A DNA stretch of 47,548 nt, taken from positions 1-47,548 of the forward strand of contig CAZRIE010000019.1 of assembly GCA_964600075.1 (NCBI GenBank), written 5' to 3'. The notes beneath the pieces are model-generated. The model searched no databases, was not told the origin of the DNA, and saw only the letters and a program-made list of their open reading frames with translations. The number at the start of each line of letters is the position of its first letter. Position 1 is the stretch's first letter. The DNA is from CAZRIE01 sp964600075 (GTDB taxonomy: Bacteria > Bacteroidota > Bacteroidia > Flavobacteriales > Flavobacteriaceae). This document shows, one piece after another, positions 8,776 to 16,635 of the stretch. A program made the translations under genes and the position numbers.

Positions 8776-10407
8776 ATGAAAAAGATGCTAGGAAAAAAAA
8801 TACTTATCCCCGCCTTTGCGGTTATCATATTTGTGGCCGGCAGTGGATTTATTAAAAGCGACTTCTTCGAAATCGCGAAGCAGATTGAAATCTTTACGAC
8901 GCTGTTCAAAGAACTGAACATGAATTATGTCGATGAGACCAACCCTGCCGAACTGATGGATACGGCCATCAAGAATATGCTCGACGATTTGGATCCGTAT
9001 ACCAAATTTCTGAATGAGCAAGATGTGGAGACCTATCGCATTAACAATGCCGGCGAATATTCGGGTATTGGCGCCTTGGTACGCTCGTTTGAAGATAAAT
9101 TATTGATTATCGAACCTTATCAAGGCTATCCTGCCGATAAAGCCGGACTCAAAGCCGGCGATGAAATCTTAAAAATCGGGAATATCAATGTAGCCGACTT
9201 TGATAATAACGCTAGTGAGCTCTTAAAAGGGGCCAACGACACTTCCGTCGAGGTCACCTATAAAAGACAGGGCGAGACCAAGTCCACAACGATTACCAGA
9301 GGAGCGGTCGATGTAGATGCCGTACCTTTTTATAAAATGGTAGACGACAAAACGGGCTATATCGTACTGTCCAAATTCAATGCAAAGGCTTCAAGCGAAA
9401 CTAAAGCCGCGTTGGTAGACCTTAAAGGACAAGGTGCAGAAAAAATCATACTGGATCTTAGGGGTAACCCTGGTGGATTACTTTCCGAGGCTATAAATGT
9501 CACCAATCTTTTTGTTGATAAGGGCGAACTGATCGTTACCACCAAATCAAAGGTCAAAAAGTTCAATAGCGAGTACAAAACGAAGAATAAGCCCCTGGAC
9601 ACAGAAATTCCCTTGGTTGTTCTCGTCAACGGTAGCAGTGCTTCCGCCAGCGAAATTGTTTCAGGGGGCCTTCAAGACCTTGATCGTGCCGTTGTTATGG
9701 GTGCACGTAGCTTTGGAAAAGGATTAGTTCAACGGCCATTGAAACTGACCTACGGCACACAACTGAAAGTGACTATCAGTCGCTATTTCACACCTTCTGG
9801 AAGATGTATCCAATCATTGGATTACTGGAACCGCGACAAAGACGGTAATGCCGTTCAGAAAACGGCTTTTAAAGATTTCACAACTCGAAATGGCAGAAAA
9901 GTTCAAGATGGGGGCGGCGTTTTACCGGACATCGAAGTAGCGTCAACTAAAGCCAACGAGTTGACCACGGCATTATTGAACAATAATGTCATATTCGACT
10001 ACGCTACAAATTACTACTACAACAATCAGCTTCAAGCTATCGACGGCTTCAATTTCTCGGAAACCGATTACCAAAACTTTAAAAACTTTGTCTCCAAAAG
10101 TGATTTCTCTTTCGAGACCAAAACTGAAAAGACCTTAAAAGCGGCAATGACCGAACGCGAAGAAGTCATTTTCAACGAAGCGATCGAAAACGACTTTAAG
10201 ACCTTATTGTTAGATATAGAAAAAAGTAAAATTACCGCTTTGGAAGACTACCAAAAAGAGATTAAAAGCAAACTCGAGGACGAAATTATTAAACGTTATT
10301 TCTACCGCGAAGGACTTTATGAGTACTACCTGAAAAACGATGAAGCTATTTTGGCGGCTACGGAACTTTTGGGTAATAACGGTAAGTATTCGGATATTTT
10401 AAAATAA
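8776..10407 (+). CDS. S41 family carboxy-terminal processing protease with PDZ domain
   Basis: The 543-residue protein has one N-terminal hydrophobic segment (about residues 9-25), then the S41 N-terminal helices (YVDETNPAELMDTAIKNMLD), a PDZ domain (about 92-175, with AGLKAGDEILKIG) and the S41 core (about 190-350). The catalytic serine lies in the SSASASEIV motif (287-295) and the general-base lysine is K315 in SFGKGLVQ. A C-terminal extension of about 170 residues is typical of Bacteroidota Ctp homologues. The enzyme should act in the periplasm, anchored or secreted, and cut proteins near their C-termini. It follows rnpA, as in many Flavobacteriaceae. Confidence 0.93.
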   Translation: MKKMLGKKILIPAFAVIIFVAGSGFIKSDFFEIAKQIEIFTTLFKELNMNYVDETNPAELMDTAIKNMLDDLDPYTKFLNEQDVETYRINNAGEYSGIGALVRSFEDKLLIIEPYQGYPADKAGLKAGDEILKIGNINVADFDNNASELLKGANDTSVEVTYKRQGETKSTTITRGAVDVDAVPFYKMVDDKTGYIVLSKFNAKASSETKAALVDLKGQGAEKIILDLRGNPGGLLSEAINVTNLFVDKGELIVTTKSKVKKFNSEYKTKNKPLDTEIPLVVLVNGSSASASEIVSGGLQDLDRAVVMGARSFGKGLVQRPLKLTYGTQLKVTISRYFTPSGRCIQSLDYWNRDKDGNAVQKTAFKDFTTRNGRKVQDGGGVLPDIEVASTKANELTTALLNNNVIFDYATNYYYNNQLQAIDGFNFSETDYQNFKNFVSKSDFSFETKTEKTLKAAMTEREEVIFNEAIENDFKTLLLDIEKSKITALEDYQKEIKSKLEDEIIKRYFYREGLYEYYLKNDEAILAATELLGNNGKYSDILK

Positions 10408-10454
10408 CCAGGAGTCTTCCGGTCTCACATTTTGATAGCTTTTAAACCTTTTCA

Positions 10455-10879
10455 ATGAATGATACCATTCGGAAAACCAACTGGTTCAAACGAAATTGGA
10501 AATGGTTAGTTCCAATAATCCTGCTTGTAACGGTTTTCGGTCTGAGCCTTTCCAAAGGTATTGGAAATGCCACATTGCATATTGCAATACAGAAATTCCC
10601 GAAAATGCCTTAGAAATCGTAAAGGAAAACGAAAGGGTAAGCCAAATGCTCGGCGAACTACAGCCTATCGGAAAACTGACAATTTTAGAAGGCTATGTAA
10701 AGTACTCCAAAAATGCAGATTCCGTCTTTATGGCACTGACCATTAAAGGAAACAAAGGAAAAGGGAAGATGGATGTGAAAGCTTTTAAGAAAAACGGGGA
10801 ATGGCACTATCAAGAATTAGATGTGCACCTGAAAGAACCCCATTACCGAAAAGAGACTATTCCTATAGCACTGCGATAA
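10455..10879 (+). pseudogene. Coa1-family (cytochrome oxidase assembly factor-like) membrane protein, frameshifted
   Basis: An ATG at 10455 opens a 52-codon frame (MNDTIRKTNWFKRNWKWLVP followed by a hydrophobic helix) that stops at TAG 10611. This N-terminus matches the small membrane proteins annotated as Coa1 family. The rest of the family pattern is in a different frame that runs to 10879: IPENALEIVKENERVSQMLGE, then a strand-rich part with IKGNKGKGKMDV and GEWHYQELDV. Joining the two needs a -1 shift between about 10540 and 10610, equal to one missing base. Without the shift neither part is a complete protein. It may be a real mutation, a sequencing or assembly error, or less likely programmed frameshifting. 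I saw no canonical slippery heptamer in the overlap. Confidence 0.7.
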
Positions 10880-10915
10880 AAATATTTTTTAAAATATGAA
10901 TGTTGGCGAATCCAC

Positions 10916-12232
10916 TTAATTCCCCACGATACCACTAATATCGACCATATACATTTGCCGTCCGTCACCGCCGTGTGTAGAATCGAAAATGACGAACTTA
11001 CCATTTTGGCTACTTCTAGGGTGAAGATCGCAACGCCATTCCCCTGAATATGCTGTGGGCTCATGGAATTTTCCGAGACTTACCTTACGACCGGTAGGTA
11101 CATGGTATAAATAGAGCTCTTGCAAACGTTCATCGCCTTGCGGATAGGTGTCGTTCAATACCCACTCATGATTGGTATTTGGCACGTAGGTGTTATGCCC
11201 ATTAACGACCATGGTATTTTCGCCTACGGGTTCGACCTCTTCGGTCTGATCGGTAAAGAGATAGAAACCGGATTCTTTCCCGACAGGTTTCGTCCACATG
11301 CAGACTTCGTTCGGTGCTCTCCAAATAAAATGCGACGTATTTCCGGAGGGATCTAGAATATAGCTATTCGACCCATCTATATCAGCCGTGACCATTCGGG
11401 TAGTAAATCCGCCCGAAGCTCCATTACCGCTATTCGCCGGTGCGTTTCTCCAGCGGTGCAAAAAGATAAAACGCTTATCATCGGGGCTAATCAGCAGATG
11501 ATTAAAGTAGTGCCAGTATTTACTGAGGTCTTCCCCCAAATAGGGAATGCCCGCCATCTCTGCAATTGAAATCAGCTTTTCTTCTTTTTCGGTGGTCAAG
11601 TCCATTTTATAAATTCCGATTTCTTTCGGTGCTTTCAATTTGGCATATGGGTCCGCAGGGCCAGGATAACCATAACCCGGCCTCATATTTTGAATACGAT
11701 TAAAGGTAGTTCCGATGGCAAAACTGCCATCATTGCTCAACGTATAGATGGGTTTGGGCAGCGTTCTTTTTTTTTCAGTTTTTATATTTAGAATATGACT
11801 TACAAATTTTCCGCCTTCCAGATCGTTCCAAATGATCTCCTGATTCGAACCAGGCAGCCATTGTAACATACAACTCTGCTGCCAGCCCCAAGATCTAGAG
11901 ATGCCTAATTCTTTCCATTCGTTATTATTCTGTAAATCGATAACTCCGATGCGTAAGGTATCCTGTAATGTGGGAGACCTAAAAAAGGTATCCACTTCAC
12001 ACCCTAAAACATAACGTCCTGTTGGATCGATTTGCCATTTGTCATAATAACCAAACCAATGTTGCTTAGGGCCATTTGTAAGTTTTATAATAGGTAAACT
12101 TGTATCGGACACAATTTGGTTGGTAGTCGCTTTCTGTTTTTTCGATATATTTTTGTCGGTGCCATTTTTGCATGAAAGTAAACTCATGGCAAAGCTAAAA
12201 ATTAAAAACCATGTGATTTTTGAAGGAGTCAT
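10916..12232 (-). CDS. Beta-propeller (TolB/oligogalacturonate-lyase-like) lipoprotein of unknown function
   Basis: The chosen ATG at 12232 gives 438 residues beginning MTPSKITWFLIFSFAMSLLS, then C, a good lipoprotein signal peptide. The frame is open 34 codons further upstream, but that extension is not signal-like. The body has repeated strand-turn patterns such as IDPTGRYVLGCE, LSNDGSFAIGT, ISPDDKRFIFLHRW and DLHPRSSQNGKFVIFDS, as in TolB-type or oligogalacturonate-lyase-like propellers. I cannot assign catalytic residues, so no enzymatic role is claimed. It is convergent with the Coa1-like gene and divergent from the SMP-30 gene of the sugar cluster, and may be a surface glycan-binding or lyase-related protein. 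Confidence 0.75.
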   Translation of the reverse strand: MTPSKITWFLIFSFAMSLLSCKNGTDKNISKKQKATTNQIVSDTSLPIIKLTNGPKQHWFGYYDKWQIDPTGRYVLGCEVDTFFRSPTLQDTLRIGVIDLQNNNEWKELGISRSWGWQQSCMLQWLPGSNQEIIWNDLEGGKFVSHILNIKTEKKRTLPKPIYTLSNDGSFAIGTTFNRIQNMRPGYGYPGPADPYAKLKAPKEIGIYKMDLTTEKEEKLISIAEMAGIPYLGEDLSKYWHYFNHLLISPDDKRFIFLHRWRNAPANSGNGASGGFTTRMVTADIDGSNSYILDPSGNTSHFIWRAPNEVCMWTKPVGKESGFYLFTDQTEEVEPVGENTMVVNGHNTYVPNTNHEWVLNDTYPQGDERLQELYLYHVPTGRKVSLGKFHEPTAYSGEWRCDLHPRSSQNGKFVIFDSTHGGDGRQMYMVDISGIVGN

Positions 12233-12448
12233 TATGTTTGAATTATTGGGTTTTGAGAAACCGTTTCTTCTCTTGCTTTTTTTAGGGGCCCAGACTTTCT
12301 CTGAACTCGTTCTTACGCTACAGATAACCTGCATTGCAGTATTTCAAAAGAGTCTCGACTCACTAATATATTTATTTAAATCGAAAAAGTTTTGCTAATT
12401 CCGTAACTTCAAACTTAACAAATTTGAGTAACCTTGTCCAAAACCGTT

Positions 12449-13327
12449 ATGCGCAAAGCAAAACTCCTCTTAGATACCCAATCCACTTTAGGTGAAGGCC
12501 CAGTATGGGATTGGCAAAAACAACTACTCTTTTGGGTCGATATTGAAGGGAAAAAGCTGCATCGATACAACCCTTTAAATAAAGAAGGTGCCCAATGGTC
12601 TTTTAGTGAAATGATCGGGGCGGCCATACCAAAGAAAAACGGGCATCTGCTTTTGGCGTTAGAATCCGGCTTGGCTTCTTTTAATAGTGAATCCGAAAAG
12701 TTGACCAAACACCCTATTCTTGAAAATTCTAATACCGCAATACGTTTTAATGATGGAAAGGTGGGTCCCAACGGTAATTTCTGGGTAGGCACGATGGATA
12801 AAAATTGTGCGCCCGAAGCAGGAAATTTCTATCGTGTTGAGCCAAATCTAAATTCGACTTTACAACTATCCAAAACTTCTGTTTCAAACGGTATGGCTTG
12901 GTCTTCCAACAATAAAAATTTTTATTACATCGACAGTCCGACATTTGTGGTTCGGGCCTTTGATTTTGAATTGGAAAGCGGTTCGATCTCAAATGGAAAA
13001 GCAATAATTAAAGTCCCGGAGGCATATGGCAGCCCCGATGGTATGTGCATCGACTCAGATGGTATGCTTTGGATAGCCCATTGGGGTGGTCATTGTATAC
13101 GACGATGGAATCCCCAAACTGGCGACGTCTTGCAAAAAGTGGAAGTTGATGCGCCCCATGTCACCTCTTGCTGCTTTGGAGGAAAAAACTTAGATGTCCT
13201 GTATATTACCACGGCAAGAAGTGGGTTAACAAAAACACAATTAAAGGAGTACCCGAAAAGCGGGGGGATGTTTGCTTTTCAATCCGAGGTAAAGGGCACA
13301 CCAATAACCTATTTTAAAAAACAGTGA
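12449..13327 (+). CDS. SMP-30/gluconolactonase (regucalcin-like) sugar lactonase
   Basis: Starting at ATG 12449 the protein has 292 residues and no signal peptide. The four regucalcin metal ligands are placed at the expected spacing: E16 (LGEGPVW), N101 (RFNDGKVGP), N147 (VSNGMAW) and D197 (GSPDGMC). This enzyme group opens aldonolactones to aldonic acids in the cytoplasm. A TTG at 12434 would add five residues. The stop codon overlaps the ATG of the next gene (TGATG at 13325-13329), so lactonase and dehydrogenase are translationally coupled. That pairing fits oxidation of an aldose to its lactone followed by hydrolysis. The sugar itself is not visible from the sequence. Confidence 0.92.
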   Translation: MRKAKLLLDTQSTLGEGPVWDWQKQLLFWVDIEGKKLHRYNPLNKEGAQWSFSEMIGAAIPKKNGHLLLALESGLASFNSESEKLTKHPILENSNTAIRFNDGKVGPNGNFWVGTMDKNCAPEAGNFYRVEPNLNSTLQLSKTSVSNGMAWSSNNKNFYYIDSPTFVVRAFDFELESGSISNGKAIIKVPEAYGSPDGMCIDSDGMLWIAHWGGHCIRRWNPQTGDVLQKVEVDAPHVTSCCFGGKNLDVLYITTARSGLTKTQLKEYPKSGGMFAFQSEVKGTPITYFKKQ

Positions 13328-14097
13328 TGCAATACTCTGGGATACAAAACAAGGTGGCCATTGTAACCGGCGCGGGTGAAGGTATCGGCTTTACATTGGC
13401 AAAACTATTGCTAAAAGCGGGTGCCAACGTTGTTATTAATGATATTAATGAAGAAAAGAACCATGCGGCGGTATCCAAACTGGAAGACAGCAATTGTCTG
13501 CCATTTCCGGGAGATGCGGGGTCGGTCGATGTCATTAACGCTCTAGTTGACTTTACTATCAAAAATTTTGGGAAAGTCGATTTTGTTGTGCCCAATGCGG
13601 CAATTACAATTTTTGGTGGTTTTTTGGAGTGTTCCCCAAAAGATTTTCAAAAAACCTTGCAATTAAACCTACATGGTGCATTTTTTTTGGTACAGCGTGC
13701 AGCCAAAGAAATGATCGCACAAAAATCGGGTGGCAAAATCGTATTACTTTCTTCCCAAGTTGGTATACGCGCCTATAAGTATTTGACCCCCTATGCGATG
13801 ACCAAAGCGGCTCTTCGAATGATGGCCGTGAACTTGGCCTATGAATTGGGCGAACACCGAATCAACCTAAACGTCGTTGCACCTGGTGCCACATTGACGG
13901 AACGAACCGCTGAGGAGCAACCAGATTATGCGGGCACGTGGGGCCAGTTAAACCCCAACGGAAGGGTCGGTACAGCCGAAGATATTGCGAATACCATTCT
14001 TTTTTTACTATCAGATGAAGCTAGCCATATCAACGGCCAGACCATTCCCGTAGACGGAGGTTGGACTACGGCAGGGAAATATCCCGAAGATCTTTAA
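13327..14097 (+). CDS. SDR family oxidoreductase (probable sugar dehydrogenase)
   Basis: The 256-residue protein is a classical short-chain dehydrogenase. It has the cofactor loop TGAGEGIG (14-21), the PNAA motif (89-92) and a catalytic set of S143, Y156 and K160 (YAMTK). D39 at the end of strand 2 (VINDIN) favours NAD(H) over NADP(H). The ATG overlaps the stop of the lactonase gene, so the pair probably works in one pathway, with the dehydrogenase making the lactone. L-fucose or another aldose is a reasonable substrate guess because GH95 fucosidase is encoded nearby, but generic FabG-like enzymes share all these motifs. Confidence 0.9.
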   Translation: MQYSGIQNKVAIVTGAGEGIGFTLAKLLLKAGANVVINDINEEKNHAAVSKLEDSNCLPFPGDAGSVDVINALVDFTIKNFGKVDFVVPNAAITIFGGFLECSPKDFQKTLQLNLHGAFFLVQRAAKEMIAQKSGGKIVLLSSQVGIRAYKYLTPYAMTKAALRMMAVNLAYELGEHRINLNVVAPGATLTERTAEEQPDYAGTWGQLNPNGRVGTAEDIANTILFLLSDEASHINGQTIPVDGGWTTAGKYPEDL

Positions 14098-14106
14098 AAC
14101 ATATTC

Positions 14107-14493
14107 ATGGCCTTCAACAACGTACATCACATAGCGATAATCTGCTCTAACTATCAAAAGGCAAAAAATTTCTATGTCAATATTTTGGGATTAGAAGTAC
14201 AAAATGAAACCTACAGAGAAGAACGGCAATCGTACAAGCTAGACCTAACATTGAACGGTAGTTACATTATAGAATTATTCTCGTTTCCCGACCCACCACA
14301 GCGCGCATCAAGACCTGAAGCTTCAGGTTTGAGGCATTTGGCTTTTGAAGTCGACAATGTGGAATACGAAAGACAAAACCTCGAAAATAAAGGAGTCATT
14401 GTCGAGCCGATACGTATTGATGAATTTACCCAGAAAAAGTTCGCTTTTTTTGCGGACCCCGATGGTTTGCCCATTGAGATTTATCAGAAGTGA
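14107..14493 (+). CDS. VOC family metalloprotein (YaeR/SMU1112c glyoxalase-I-like)
   Basis: The 128-residue protein has two beta-alpha-beta-beta-beta modules. The four metal ligands of glyoxalase-I-like proteins can be placed: H8 in VHHIAI, E56 in IIELFSFP, H77 in GLRHLAFEV and E124 in PIEIYQK. The pattern fits the YaeR/SMU1112c group, whose substrate is not well established. It starts 9 bp after the SDR stop, so it belongs to the lactonase-SDR operon. It could handle a reactive carbonyl by-product of sugar breakdown (inference). Confidence 0.88.
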   Translation: MAFNNVHHIAIICSNYQKAKNFYVNILGLEVQNETYREERQSYKLDLTLNGSYIIELFSFPDPPQRASRPEASGLRHLAFEVDNVEYERQNLENKGVIVEPIRIDEFTQKKFAFFADPDGLPIEIYQK

Positions 14494-14511
14494 CTCGTAA
14501 CCCGATAACCG

Positions 14512-15312
14512 TTATGGTTTTAGATTACGAATCTTAATATTCCGAAAATCGATAGGCTGCCCTTCGCTCTGTAGAGCAATCAAGCCTTCTTTTAATATTT
14601 GTCCGTCTTTCTTCATCTTGGGGTCAAAACCTTTGACCACTTCGCCCCCGATTTGGGGTTTTGTGTATTCCAACACCTTTTCACCGTTAATAATGTGCGT
14701 CACCAAAGAATCTCCCAAAACAATAAGCTCGGCCTTTACCCATTGATTGCCATAATAGGTTTCCGAAGTGGAGTTCAGACAATGGCTTGGATACAATTCA
14801 CCCTGAAAGACAATTTCCGTGCCGGGCGAGCACATATTTCCGGTGGGCCTATCAACACCTTGTTCTATCCCCGCCAAAAATTGCATCTCTACAGAAATCG
14901 GCCAATTTTGCTCCTTCAACATCGTGCGGGGGTCTTGTGAATGGAACATCACTCCACTATTAAGCAACGTGTAGCTAGGAGCTCCTGGATGTAGTTCACC
15001 CACAAAACGATATTCCATCGATAAATGAAAATAGGAATAAGGGGAATCGAAATACAAGTGACCGAACCGATCGTTAAAGTCGCCTTCATACTTATCGTAA
15101 CGTACTTTTATCATATCGTCTTCCGCCCGAAACGTATCGCCAAAATTATCGCCAGATTCGTAATGGTGGATTTTTGTCGTCCAGCCATCAAGGTTCGTTC
15201 CGTTGAACATCGCTTTCCAGCCGTCGTCCAATGTGCTCTTTTTTTGCGCCGAACATGCTATGAGGGCAATAATGAAAATAGGCAATAGAATCTTTGAGAA
15301 TTTTAGAAGCAT
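14512..15312 (-). CDS. DUF1080 family (3-keto-disaccharide hydrolase-like) lipoprotein
   Basis: The 266-residue protein has a lipobox IALIAC (Cys20) and then the DUF1080 lectin-like jelly roll, recognised by GWKAMFNGTNLDGWTT near the start, SGVMFHSQDP in the middle and IALQSEGQPIDFRNIKIRNL at the end. Some DUF1080 proteins hydrolyse 3-keto-glycosides, and others only bind sugars. It should be anchored in the envelope. It is convergent with the VOC gene (18 bp between stops) and lies downstream of the DUF5009 gene on the same strand, 40 bp away. The context of sugar oxidoreductases is consistent with keto-sugar metabolism. Confidence 0.9.
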   Translation of the reverse strand: MLLKFSKILLPIFIIALIACSAQKKSTLDDGWKAMFNGTNLDGWTTKIHHYESGDNFGDTFRAEDDMIKVRYDKYEGDFNDRFGHLYFDSPYSYFHLSMEYRFVGELHPGAPSYTLLNSGVMFHSQDPRTMLKEQNWPISVEMQFLAGIEQGVDRPTGNMCSPGTEIVFQGELYPSHCLNSTSETYYGNQWVKAELIVLGDSLVTHIINGEKVLEYTKPQIGGEVVKGFDPKMKKDGQILKEGLIALQSEGQPIDFRNIKIRNLKP

Positions 15313-15352
15313 TTAGTTTTATTTTTAGATGAATTCATTTTTTGGCTGTCTG

Positions 15353-16459
15353 TCATATCTTGAAATACACCTTATGCTTATCCAAAAAGTAGGTGATATA
15401 CCAAAAAATAAAGAGTACGAAAAGGGCGTTGATTACCATAATCCAATCCATGGGAATTCCTAAAGGGGCCAACAGGCCTTCCGTCCAAATTTTTCCAAAA
15501 TCACGGAACCATTGTACACCCACGGTTTCTGCAAAGAGATAGATAAAAATAGAGTTGGTGCCCACGACCGAAAAAATCTTGAGCCATTTTTTGTGGTTGC
15601 TCTTGACATCAATGGCCCAGTAAAATAGCGCCAGTGCCAATATGGCGAAGCCGCCGGAGGCTAGCACAAAAGAGCTTGTTGCAATTCGTTTGATTATTGG
15701 GGTAATGTTCAATAGGTCCATGGCAAAACCAAGCGCCAAGATGGCCGTTCCCCAAATCAAAAAAGGTTTTAATTTTTCTTTTGCAGAAGTGTTCGAGAGC
15801 AAAATCTTACCACAGACGACACCCCAAATCGTATGGGCCGCCGTGGGAATGAAATTCACGAATACCCAATAGCCATCATTGACCTGCCCCATGACCAACA
15901 TATCGATGTATGAACCGAAACTGTCATGCCCCTGTGCATATGGGGCCTCCGGATTATATGCGCGATACAGTACTTCAGTGAGCACTAGCAACCCTACGGA
16001 TATACCAATCTGTGTTTTATTGGGCAATTGCATTATAGCGTAGGCGATTAAAATTGTAAAAGCCAATTGCACCAATACGTTCCAGAGTTCCCAAACCAGT
16101 GCATGACTGTATACGCAATGTAGCAAGGCGCCAAAAGCGAACAGCAGCAAGCACCTTCTCACAATATGCTTTGTGACATCGATTCGGCTTCCCGTAGCCA
16201 AACGCTTTCGAAGCGAAAAGGGCATAGCAACACCAACAATAAACATGAAGAAAGGCTGGATCAAATCCCAGAATCGAAGCCCGTTCCATGGGTGGTGGTG
16301 TAGCTGATGGGCCAGACCGGAGAATGCGGTTCCTTCGGTCAGTTCGGTAAAATTATGATGAAAACCTGCTGCTTCTGCAATCAGCAAAAACATGGTGAGT
16401 CCGCGAAAGACATCTAGAGAAAAAAGGCGTTTCGAAACGCTGTCGGCTAGTTGAGACAT
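15353..16459 (-). CDS. DUF5009/heparan-glucosaminide acetyltransferase-like membrane protein
   Basis: The 368-residue protein begins MSQLADSVSKRLFSLDVFRG, the typical start of this multi-spanning family. It has about ten hydrophobic segments and conserved features such as HHHPWNGLRFWDLIQPFFMF and the basic loop after it. Family members (NagX/YeiB-like, DUF5009) are thought to move an acyl group across the membrane onto a sugar, as human HGSNAT does. It should sit in the inner membrane. It is probably co-transcribed with the DUF1080 gene and common in Bacteroidota carbohydrate loci. The actual acceptor is unknown. Confidence 0.87.
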   Translation of the reverse strand: MSQLADSVSKRLFSLDVFRGLTMFLLIAEAAGFHHNFTELTEGTAFSGLAHQLHHHPWNGLRFWDLIQPFFMFIVGVAMPFSLRKRLATGSRIDVTKHIVRRCLLLFAFGALLHCVYSHALVWELWNVLVQLAFTILIAYAIMQLPNKTQIGISVGLLVLTEVLYRAYNPEAPYAQGHDSFGSYIDMLVMGQVNDGYWVFVNFIPTAAHTIWGVVCGKILLSNTSAKEKLKPFLIWGTAILALGFAMDLLNITPIIKRIATSSFVLASGGFAILALALFYWAIDVKSNHKKWLKIFSVVGTNSIFIYLFAETVGVQWFRDFGKIWTEGLLAPLGIPMDWIMVINALFVLFIFWYITYFLDKHKVYFKI

Positions 16460-16469
16460 AGAAAAAAGG

Positions 16470-16535
16470 GTTTCAAGTTTCAGTTTCTATGTTTCAAGTC
16501 GGGTCCGTTCGAAAACGGAACCTGAAACTTGAAAC
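16470..16535. repeat. Inverted repeat with nested hairpin between divergent genes
   Basis: A perfect 14-bp inverted repeat, GTTTCAAGTTTCAG at 16470-16483 and CTGAAACTTGAAAC at 16522-16535, encloses a second hairpin TCCGTT-CGAA-AACGGA (16504-16519). An extra direct copy of GTTTCAAG lies at 16491-16498. The element sits between the DUF5009 and GH95 starts. It shares the GAAAC units with 8741-8756. Confidence 0.85.
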
Positions 16536-16635
16536 TAAATGGTTGATTATTCTCCTAATGTAAAGAAAATTTTGTTGCTATATTGAAATGGATGGCGAGC
16601 ATCTAGTCTGCGCTTTTATCCATATCTTAGTTTTT

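Noticed and set aside
10916..12232. Annotating the beta-propeller lipoprotein as oligogalacturonate lyase
   Set aside because: I see the propeller-like repeats but cannot place the catalytic and manganese-binding residues of that family.
13327..14097. Naming the SDR an L-fucose dehydrogenase
   Set aside because: Only generic SDR motifs are visible. The fucose link rests on the GH95 gene 2.5 kb away.
14494..14540. Terminator between the convergent VOC and DUF1080 genes
   Set aside because: Only very short stems (4-5 bp) with inadequate loops are visible.
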